Assembly: GCA_937915075.1 (NCBI GenBank)
Contig: CALDMA010000292.1
Coordinates: forward strand, 1-5,634
DNA length: 5,634 nt
Source of the DNA: an uncultured Oscillospiraceae bacterium
GTDB taxonomy: Bacteria > Bacillota > Clostridia > Oscillospirales > Oscillospiraceae
Direction: 5' to 3'
Numbering within the stretch: position 1 is the first letter of the stretch; each line of letters starts with the position of its first letter. The notes under the pieces are model-generated. The model was not told the DNA's origin. It searched no databases and worked only from the letters and a program-made list of their open reading frames with translations. Shown here in pieces: positions 1 through 5,208 of the stretch. A program made the translations under genes and the position numbers.

Positions 1-1421
1 ATCCGTCCTTTCTCGATCCAGTTTCAGCTGCAGGCTTCCGTCCGGCAGCACTTCTTCGATTAGACAAACGGTGTGGTTGTATACGGAGTCCGAATATTTC
101 TTGGGTACAAAGTTGTCGCCCCGGCGAATGCCGGTGATGAGCAGCTTGGTGCCGCGAGCGAACCAGCTCTTTTCGATGACGGTCTTTTTGTCCTGACCGG
201 GGAGCTTTTCAGAGATCTGCTTGTTGTAGTGAGCGAAATTCCCGGCAAAGAATTTGACCGTAACCACGCCTTCCAAGGTCAGGAGGGAAATGGTGTGCTT
301 GGTATTGTCCCGATCCAGTACCGTGCCCGCAATGCGGAAAAGCTGGTACTGATTCCACGTGCTGACCACGCCGGTCTTACGATCCTTACGCTCCTTGACG
401 GCCAGTACAATGGGCTCTTCGGGAATGGAGCCGAACGGAGACACATTATATTGAGTCAAATTGGCGTGTGATAGTTCATGCTCCGTGTAGTAGAAAGACA
501 GGCTGTCCATCTCCCACTTGGCAGTAGAGCCTTTCAGATATTTATCGCGCAGGTCGCCGCAGAAAGCGTCATTAAGCCGCTGGTTGAAAGCAGCCAAAGT
601 CTCAGGCTGCTGCATCCATTCCGTCAATTCCCGAATGAGTTCCTTATAGCGCTTTTCAAACTTGGCCTGGTAGATAATGAAATCAGCGCCCTGATAGTCA
701 TACTCCAGCCCCTCAGTGAAGCAGTGAATGGCTTCGTTCTCAAAAAACCGGGCGGCATAATCATCCAGTTTATAGGCTTTGGGCTTATTGCTGAACAGGA
801 ACTCCTTCTTGAAAATATAGGAGCGGAAGGAAACCAGACTAACCTGAAAGTCCATTCGGCTGGGGATGAAGCCCGACATGGCCTTCATGGCGGGGAAGTT
901 CTGGAACGTCAGCGCCGCCTTGGGTTCCACCTTGGCGAAGGCAATGCAGTCAAGCATTTGCTGGGCAGCCTGCTGACGGGTAAGACCGAAACAGTCAAAG
1001 CAGCCGCCCTTAACCAGTGCCAACAGAGCTACGTTGCCAAGGCTCATGTTCTTTTGATAGAAGTCGGCCAGCGAGGTATAAGGACGATTGGCCACCACCT
1101 GCTGTGCCGCCTCATCGCCGATGCCGACCATGCCCTTCAGGCCAAAGATGATACGATCATTGGTTGCATCCGGTTTGAAACCGAAGGAAGCGGATGTGAT
1201 CTCCGGGAGCGCTACCTGCACGCCCTGATGCTTCATATCGCCGATGGCTTTGGCGATCTTTCCGTAGTTGGTAGCGCCGTTATCATCATTGCTTTCATTG
1301 GCCCCGGCGTTGATGGTGAGTACGGCGGTCTGCCAGTAAATGTGAGGGGAGAAGTGATACAGGTTCATTTCCTGCAAGGCGATGGCCGCGTAGGGAAGGG
1401 TGTGACAGGAGGAAAAGGAAT
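1..1421 (-). CDS. dnaE: DNA polymerase III alpha subunit, exon 2 (fingers end, HhH, OB fold; partial)
   Basis: An uninterrupted frame runs from the intron end off the left edge, 473 whole codons. It opens with SFSSCHTLPYAAIALQEMNL, the continuation of the conserved DnaE motif Y-x-F-x-x-x-H that exon 1 breaks off in front of, followed by a Y-W-Q-T-A segment. A helix-hairpin-helix follows at about residues 931-950 of the spliced protein (LKGMVGIGDEAAQQV), then DF, then LVKGGCFD, which is typical of the DnaE tandem-HhH region. From about residue 1171 there is an OB-fold-like beta segment (RIAGTVLDRDN, then TISLLTLEGVVTVKFF, then LLITGIRRGD), the nucleic-acid-binding domain seen after HhH in DnaE. 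The first in-frame ATG (1368) lies inside the conserved motif and lacks a convincing ribosome binding site. The segment is therefore not expected to be an independent gene and needs splicing. The C-terminus is outside the window. Confidence 0.93.
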
Positions 1422-1452
1422 TCTGAATACCCCCGGTTTCCCGGTACTTGAA

Positions 1453-1492
1453 CGCTGTTTGTTTCACCAGCGGGAGTGGACTATCTCTTATG
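1453..1492 (-). other. 3' half of the intron catalytic core (second P7 strand and P9)
   Basis: AAGAGATAGTCC is a close match to the S element of group I introns. Its TAGTC (1483-1479) completes P7 with GACTA at 2569-2565. Then follows the hairpin CGCTG...CAGCG (1472-1453), placed as P9. Beyond it, CCGG-GAAA-CCGG (within about 1443-1432) could be a further P9-type hairpin closed by a GNRA tetraloop. Confidence 0.85.
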
Positions 1493-1503
1493 CCGGTCGC
1501 AGG
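1490..1503 (-). repeat. P8 stem, 3' arm (14-bp inverted repeat)
   Basis: CCTGCGACCGGCAT on the minus strand pairs perfectly with 2526-2513. It runs directly into the S element (overlapping it by three bases). On its outer side, two bases away, begins the -35 box of the opposite-strand promoter. Confidence 0.92.
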
Positions 1504-1504
1504 C

Positions 1505-1533
1505 TTGTAAAAGATGGTCAAAAATGATACAAT
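1505..1533 (+). promoter_or_regulatory. Sigma-70-type promoter with extended -10, antisense to the intron
   Basis: TTGTAA (1505-1510) and TACAAT (1528-1533) are separated by exactly 17 bases. TGA directly before the -10 box supplies the extended -10 TGn. Transcription would start near 1540 and lead into GGGAGG and the ATG at 1562. The -35 box begins two bases from the P8 arm, so the promoter occupies the very edge of the loop. Confidence 0.75.
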
Positions 1534-1550
1534 GTCTACACTCTTCCAAT

Positions 1551-1556
1551 GGGAGG
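1551..1556 (+). promoter_or_regulatory. Ribosome binding site of the 147-residue gene
   Basis: GGGAGG, five bases before the ATG at 1562. It fixes the start there rather than at the in-frame ATG at 1514, which lies inside the promoter and so could not be transcribed from it. Confidence 0.85.
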
Positions 1557-1561
1557 CAAAA

Positions 1562-2005
1562 ATGAAAAGTCTAGCTGGCTCACCTTATCACATTGAAACG
1601 GAATATTACCGGTATACCCAAGAACATGTAGAAATGCCCTACGTGGCCCCCGGTAGAAAACTTCAGGCTCATTCAACTAAGCAGCAAGCGCAGGAGAAAC
1701 TTCCCTCTATTTTCATACCGAACCTAACAAGCAGTTCCAAACCCTGCCCAGTGCTTACGCTTCTCGCCCCCAAGTCTTATTTCTTACAAATAGGGCAAGC
1801 ACAATTAGAAACACTCGGTTCTTCTTTTGTGGAAATAGTTGATAACTGCATATTGGTTGTAAAAAAGCAAGGGCGTATTCAAGCAAAGGTGCGCGTATCT
1901 TTAGGCAAAAAAGTTTTTGAAAAAGCACTGACAATAAACGCTGTTTCGCGCATAATCCAAAAAGGTCGTATGCCCAGATTTTATTCTTTTGAGGGAGAAG
2001 AATGA
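1562..2005 (+). CDS. Unrecognised 147-residue protein, first gene of the antisense intron cassette
   Basis: Promoter, ribosome binding site and start are well placed, so this is probably a real gene although it runs against the polymerase. The N-terminal half (1-60) is polar, Tyr- and Gln-rich and probably flexible. Residues 62-133 look folded: hydrophobic strands (CPVLTLLAP, FVEIVDNCILVV, KVRV) alternate with Lys/Arg/Gln stretches, and the C-terminal part is basic up to about residue 139 before an acidic end, FEGEE. There is no signal peptide, membrane span, metal-binding cluster or recognisable homing-endonuclease or transposase motif. Base composition is clearly richer in A+T than the polymerase exons. 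It ends at a TGA (2003-2005) beyond which the same frame stays open into the zinc-ribbon gene. The two may form an operon or have once been a single protein. Function unknown. Confidence 0.7.
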   Translation: MKSLAGSPYHIETEYYRYTQEHVEMPYVAPGRKLQAHSTKQQAQEKLPSIFIPNLTSSSKPCPVLTLLAPKSYFLQIGQAQLETLGSSFVEIVDNCILVVKKQGRIQAKVRVSLGKKVFEKALTINAVSRIIQKGRMPRFYSFEGEE

Positions 2006-2062
2006 TATGGCAGTTTAGGCGTAGAACCGCAGAAAGGCGTTAGAGAAGGCCATGGCGGTAAA

Positions 2063-2290
2063 ATGGGTCACACTCTTTTGATGCAAAGGATGATGGAAAT
2101 GGCAGGCAACAAAGTTAACATCGACCCCGCCCTATTAAAAATAATTCAAACCAATGTGGCCAAACATCTAAAAAAGAAAACAGTTCAAGTGAAATGCCCC
2201 GAATGCGGGACCACCATTAGCTTTGGAGTCAAGACAAAGCGTTGTCCTGAGTGTGGGGCGAAACTGGTTGGGGTTCTTCAGCTTCATTAA
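2063..2290 (+). CDS. Small zinc-ribbon protein, second gene of the antisense intron cassette
   Basis: There are 75 residues from the ATG at 2063. A Met-rich amphipathic N-terminus is followed by a helix (DPALLKIIQTNVAKHLKKK) and then two zinc knuckles, CPEC at 45-48 and CPEC at 61-64, twelve residues apart. This is the classic four-cysteine zinc ribbon, usually a nucleic-acid or protein-binding module. The chosen ATG has only a weak ribosome binding site, and the frame is open back to the TGA at 2003-2005. The true start may therefore be elsewhere, with translation arriving by readthrough or coupling from the preceding gene. The last 62 bases overlap the end of the opposite-strand 87-residue gene. 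The ribbon is clear; the biological role is not. Confidence 0.7.
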   Translation: MGHTLLMQRMMEMAGNKVNIDPALLKIIQTNVAKHLKKKTVQVKCPECGTTISFGVKTKRCPECGAKLVGVLQLH

Positions 2291-2492
2291 AATAAAAATC
2301 CATTACCGGAGCTCTGTTCGTGAGCTTGGCAATGTTTTCAAATGCTTCCCGTCCCGCACGAACGGCTGCTTCCAGCTTGTGAAGCTCAGCGATCATCTGT
2401 GTTGAATTGTGGATTGCGCAGTCTATTTGGATGTAACAAACATTGGGCTTTCTTTTCTTGTGTACCTTAAAAACAGATTTCTTTTTGCCCAT
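2229..2492 (-). CDS. Unrecognised 87-residue intron-encoded protein, sense orientation
   Basis: The ATG at 2492 follows AAAGGAG by five bases and lies just inside the P8 loop, so it can be translated from the polymerase pre-mRNA. Upstream in-frame ATGs fall within the intron core and are not credible. The protein starts with a strongly basic tail (residues 2-15, mostly Lys/Arg), which suggests nucleic acid binding. A beta-like stretch follows (PNVCYIQIDCAI, 16-27), then an amphipathic helix of about 30 residues (30-57), then an acidic, proline-containing end. No LAGLIDADG, GIY-YIG or HNH motif is visible, and I do not recognise the family. Its last 20 or so codons lie antisense to the end of the zinc-ribbon gene. 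Function unknown; a role in intron mobility or splicing is only inferred from location. Confidence 0.72.
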   Translation of the reverse strand: MGKKKSVFKVHKKRKPNVCYIQIDCAIHNSTQMIAELHKLEAAVRAGREAFENIAKLTNRAPVMDFYFNEAEEPQPVSPHTQDNALS

Positions 2493-2497
2493 AAAAT

Positions 2498-2504
2498 CTC
2501 CTTT
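2498..2504 (-). promoter_or_regulatory. Ribosome binding site of the 87-residue intron gene
   Basis: AAAGGAG sits five bases before the ATG at 2492, between the P8 arm and the gene. It is the main argument for this start over the ATG at 2564. Confidence 0.85.
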
Positions 2505-2512
2505 CTGAAATT

Positions 2513-2526
2513 CCTGCGACCGGCAT
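2513..2526 (-). repeat. P8 stem, 5' arm (14-bp inverted repeat)
   Basis: ATGCCGGTCGCAGG on the minus strand is the exact reverse complement of the bases at 1503-1490. The two arms lie about 1 kb apart, one just after the R element and one just before the S element, which is where P8 sits in a group I intron. They enclose all three intron genes. Confidence 0.92.
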
Positions 2527-2560
2527 TTCAGAGCTTCCGTCCGTGCTAATCTCGAACGTA

Positions 2561-2640
2561 CCATTAGTCTCTACACCTGCTGCGAAGCAGCTCGGCACGG
2601 TGTTGCCATGCGCTTATGCGTTTAGGGTTCCACCGTTAGC
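2561..2640 (-). other. 5' half of the intron catalytic core (P4-P5-P6 and first P7 strand)
   Basis: Along the minus strand, GCTAACGGTG opens P4. The CGC-ATAA-GCG hairpin sits in P5, CACCGTG closes P4, and GCTGC-TTC-GCAGC (2591-2579) is the P6 hairpin. GTGTAGAGACTA then supplies the first P7 strand and guanosine-site bases. Order and spacing match group I introns, where this block comes before the P8 loop. Confidence 0.85.
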
Positions 2641-2684
2641 AGGCCGAGGCCCACACCGCTTTTGCTTGCGTTCACTGAATTTTA

Positions 2685-2706
2685 CTTGACCAACCTTTTA
2701 GCCAAG
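2685..2706 (-). other. P1 helix: 5' splice site and internal guide sequence
   Basis: The last seven exon bases (2706-2700, CTTGGCT) pair with 2691-2685 (GGTCAAG) as C-G, U-A, U-A, G-C, G.U, C-G and a final U.G. The eight bases AAAAGGTT form the loop. Cleavage is predicted after the U at 2700, that is, after the first base of the apparent TAA stop. Going 5' from the guide, the loop bases UUGG could pair with AAUU at 1422-1419 as P10. Confidence 0.85.
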
Positions 2707-5208
2707 CTGAGGCTTGATGCCAAACGTATAAACATAGTCCAGCATCGCCTTCCGGGTGCCGATTTGCTGCCCCTTCTCGTAATAGCGTTTCAGAGCTGCG
2801 TCGATGATGTCTTTCTTTTTCTTGCTAGTGCCCTTTCTGAGCTTGTTGCACTCCGGCATGGTGAAGCCGGAAATGTGAGGATCCAGCACCAGGCGCATCA
2901 TGTCCTCCTGCTCGATGGAGCAGCCGTCGTTCTCATCCAGCAGAGAGATGAGCGCCTGCTGTTCCTCCTCGTTCAGACCATGATCCTGCATTTCCTTGAT
3001 CCAGTTTTCCCGGTGGCCTTTCAGAGCGACGTAATGATCCATGGGTTCCATGTCCTCATTACCCATGAGGCGCATGACGGAGCTGGCCAGTGCGAGCTGC
3101 TTCAGGGTGCGGGGACGAATTTTGCGCATGGCTTCAATGCCCAGCGGCCCCTGAAACTGGAACAGATCAATGATTTTGCCTTCGCCCGCTTCGTCCCACA
3201 TGTCAGCGTTATCATAGTTCAGCACGTCGGGATGCAGATACTTATCGTAGGTGGCCTTCAGGCTGCCCTGCCACTGCATCAGACCGTCAGCACACAGCAG
3301 CTCCACGCATTTCTGCATCTTCTCCACGGCATCCGTTACCAGCAGGTCTACTTTCAGGCAGCCAGCCGCATCCGAATCCGCCATTTCCCAGCAGGTAACG
3401 GGGGTGCCGTTGGGTGCCCGCATCATACTGACCTGTTCCAAATAGGGATTATTGAAAATGTAGAAGCCGCTGGCATGAATGCCGGAGCCGGAAACCAACC
3501 CTTCGATCTCCTGAATGGTTTCTTCCAGCATGGGGAACAGGCGAATTCGATTCAGAAGCTCGGTGACGGGCTGGAAGCCGTTATCCTCCGTGCCCTTGCA
3601 GCATTCGCTCCACGTCCACACATGGCCGCGTGTAACAGGCACCAGCGGAGAAAGCTCATTGGCCGTATCGCTGTCAATGCCCAGCCCACGGCAGGCCGTC
3701 TTGATGGCGGACTTTAATGTTTCCGAACGGAAGGTGATGATGTTCAGGCAGCGGTCGTAGCCGAACTCCTGCTTCAGCAGTTCAAAAATTTGAGGCCGCT
3801 TGGAGGGCGAAAAATCGCTGTCCACGTCGGCCAGCTCCACCTTGGTCTGGTGAATGTGCCGCCACCAGGGCAGGTTGTGCTTGATGGAATCGACCTGTGT
3901 GATGTTCATGAGGTAGGCACAGTAAAAACCGCAGGAACTGCCGCGACCGTTGCCCACGAAGGAGACCGTCCACGCGATTTCAATAATGCGCTGCATCAGA
4001 TTGTAGTAGCCGGACATGCGGCAGCCAAGCGCGTCGGAGATTTTGAGCATCTGCTCCACTTCCACATCTACGCGGCGGGCAATGGCTTCCGTCAGGAAGA
4101 TGTTCTTCTCAGCCAGCCCCTTCTCGCATTCCTGCAAAAAGAAACGATCCTGCTCGTAGGGACTGTCGGCCAACGCTTTGATGTTCGGGCAGACGCTGTA
4201 ATAAGGAGCGAAGGTGCCGCGTACCACGGGAGGCTGCAGCATCTTCCGCTCCGGAACAATGGTTTTGCGGAACAGGCCATAGTCCCCGGCATCCGCGCAC
4301 ATCCGGCGAATACGCTCAGAATTACGGAAACCTGCAACAATATCACTTTTCTCGTAATAAGACAGGCGCTCCATCATTTCCTCGGGTGTTTTGAAATAGG
4401 TGCTTTCGTAGAACTCGCCCATTTCCCGGCTGGCGGCCTCATCCTCCGCGCTGGAATTAAGGAAGGCTTCGTGCAGCTTGCGCTTGTCCTTTGACAAGTA
4501 GTGAACGTCGTTGGAAATGACCCACGGATAGCCAAAGGTCTTGCAAAAGCGGAGAATGCGCTGGTTGAAGTCAATCTGCTCCGGGGTAACGCCGCACTGC
4601 ATTTCAATGAAAAAGTTTTCTTCGCCAAACTGCTTGCGGCACCAGGCGCAGAAGTCGATAACGCCCTGCGTATCGCCTGCGGCCACCAGATGAGCCAGCC
4701 GTCCGCCAAGGCAGGCGGTAGAGGCGATGAGGTGGCCGGGCTCCCTGCCGACGATCTCTTCAATATCTTGATAAAACGTATTGGGGCGAACAACGCCCTT
4801 GTAGGAATACGCCCTCTGCCATGCACGGGTACTCAACTCTCGCAACTGCCGATGGCCTTGTGCGTCTTTGGCCAGCAACAGGAAATGCCAGAAGTTGTCC
4901 GTACCGGGCTGTCCTTTGAAATCATCCTTTTGCTCTGTCTGGTCAATCAAGTAAATCTCGTTGCCCAAAACAAGGGAGAAGTCAAACGCTTCTCCCTTTT
5001 CTTCTGCCTTGGCTTTGAGTTTTTTAACATGATTGAGCGCCCGGATGTGGGCGGACAGAGATTCATGGTCGGTGATCGCCATGCCCTTTAGACCGATCTG
5101 GATGGCATAGTCGATCCCGGCCTCGACCTTTACGGTAGAATCCTTAAAGCGAAGATTGGAGCCCTGATCGGTATGACAATGGATCTCGGTGAAATCGAAC
5201 TCAGTCAT
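2698..5208 (-). CDS. dnaE: DNA polymerase III alpha subunit, exon 1 (PHP domain and catalytic palm)
   Basis: This is the N-terminal 836 residues of a DnaE-type replicative DNA polymerase, the subunit that copies DNA at the fork. The PHP domain comes first: IHCHT near residue 10, TDH (H48), GNE (E84), H108, C166 and NDVHY (D234, H236). D23 is probably another ligand, so the metal site looks complete. The palm follows: NGRGSSCG, then ADVDSDF with catalytic D461 and D463, then ITFRSE, then GIHASGF, then LKVDLL with the third aspartate D621. Fingers motifs follow: FQFQ, CSIEQEDMM, and LRKGTSKKKKD. The frame ends in TAA straight after GIKPQLG, in mid-domain. A normal DnaE continues there with Y-x-F-x-x-x-H, and that sequence is found at 1421 downstream. 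The stop is therefore the first base of a split Tyr codon plus the start of a group I intron, not the true end. Exon 1 proper ends at 2700. The sequence is a phage-type variant rather than the host enzyme. The identification is firm. Confidence 0.95.
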   Translation of the reverse strand: MTEFDFTEIHCHTDQGSNLRFKDSTVKVEAGIDYAIQIGLKGMAITDHESLSAHIRALNHVKKLKAKAEEKGEAFDFSLVLGNEIYLIDQTEQKDDFKGQPGTDNFWHFLLLAKDAQGHRQLRELSTRAWQRAYSYKGVVRPNTFYQDIEEIVGREPGHLIASTACLGGRLAHLVAAGDTQGVIDFCAWCRKQFGEENFFIEMQCGVTPEQIDFNQRILRFCKTFGYPWVISNDVHYLSKDKRKLHEAFLNSSAEDEAASREMGEFYESTYFKTPEEMMERLSYYEKSDIVAGFRNSERIRRMCADAGDYGLFRKTIVPERKMLQPPVVRGTFAPYYSVCPNIKALADSPYEQDRFFLQECEKGLAEKNIFLTEAIARRVDVEVEQMLKISDALGCRMSGYYNLMQRIIEIAWTVSFVGNGRGSSCGFYCAYLMNITQVDSIKHNLPWWRHIHQTKVELADVDSDFSPSKRPQIFELLKQEFGYDRCLNIITFRSETLKSAIKTACRGLGIDSDTANELSPLVPVTRGHVWTWSECCKGTEDNGFQPVTELLNRIRLFPMLEETIQEIEGLVSGSGIHASGFYIFNNPYLEQVSMMRAPNGTPVTCWEMADSDAAGCLKVDLLVTDAVEKMQKCVELLCADGLMQWQGSLKATYDKYLHPDVLNYDNADMWDEAGEGKIIDLFQFQGPLGIEAMRKIRPRTLKQLALASSVMRLMGNEDMEPMDHYVALKGHRENWIKEMQDHGLNEEEQQALISLLDENDGCSIEQEDMMRLVLDPHISGFTMPECNKLRKGTSKKKKDIIDAALKRYYEKGQQIGTRKAMLDYVYTFGIKPQLG

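Larger units (their letters stand above)
1423..2699 (-). ncRNA. Group I self-splicing intron in the polymerase gene
   Basis: About 1277 nt separate two halves of one polymerase. P1: exon bases CTTGGCT (2706-2700) pair with the intron guide GGTCAAG (2691-2685) over seven pairs, closing with the U.G wobble that marks a group I 5' splice site, around an eight-base loop. P4: ACGGTG (2636-2631) pairs with CACCGT (2602-2597). P5: CGC-ATAA-GCG at 2620-2611. The Q-like strand is AACACCGTGCCGAGC (2604-2590). P6 hairpin: 2591-2579. The R-like strand is GGTGTAGAGACTAATGG (2577-2561) and the S-like strand is CATAAGAGATAGTCC (1492-1478), forming P7 from GACTA and TAGTC. P8 is a 14-bp stem. P9 hairpin: CGCTG/CAGCG (1472-1453). 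A likely terminal G lies at 1423. From memory, the core resembles introns of Gram-positive phages and IStrons (IA-like). I did not resolve P3. The exact 3' end is uncertain by one base. Confidence 0.92.

Noticed and set aside
478..1527. Plus-strand open frame of 349 codons
   Set aside because: It lies opposite exon 2, which has clear DnaE homology. It has no ribosome binding site and no recognisable domain. The same applies to the plus-strand frames at 73-471, 2662-3717, 3790-4494 and 4501-5091.
1514..1561. Start of the 147-residue gene at the ATG at 1514
   Set aside because: This ATG lies between the -35 and -10 boxes and has no ribosome binding site. The ATG at 1562 has GGGAGG at good spacing.
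2196..2211. CCCG-CATT-CGGG hairpin as a terminator for the convergent genes
   Set aside because: It is only four base pairs with no U-tract, and arises from the codons of the first zinc knuckle.
1490..2526. Insertion sequence bounded by 14-bp inverted repeats
   Set aside because: No transposase is present and no target duplication was noticed. The repeats sit between R and S exactly as a P8 helix should.
2493..2564. N-terminal extension of the 87-residue gene to an ATG at 2564
   Set aside because: It falls in P8 and core bases of the intron and lacks a ribosome binding site, whereas the ATG at 2492 has an ideal one.
1423..2699. Split or contiguous intein (DnaE inteins are common)
   Set aside because: The stop follows the exon directly, leaving no intein N-terminal block, and no Cys/Ser start or HN-type end motif is found at the junctions.
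2698..2700. True polymerase C-terminus, or a nonsense-mutated pseudogene
   Set aside because: The missing part of the motif resumes at 1421 and the gap has a group I core with a matching P1 guide, so an intron explains the stop better.
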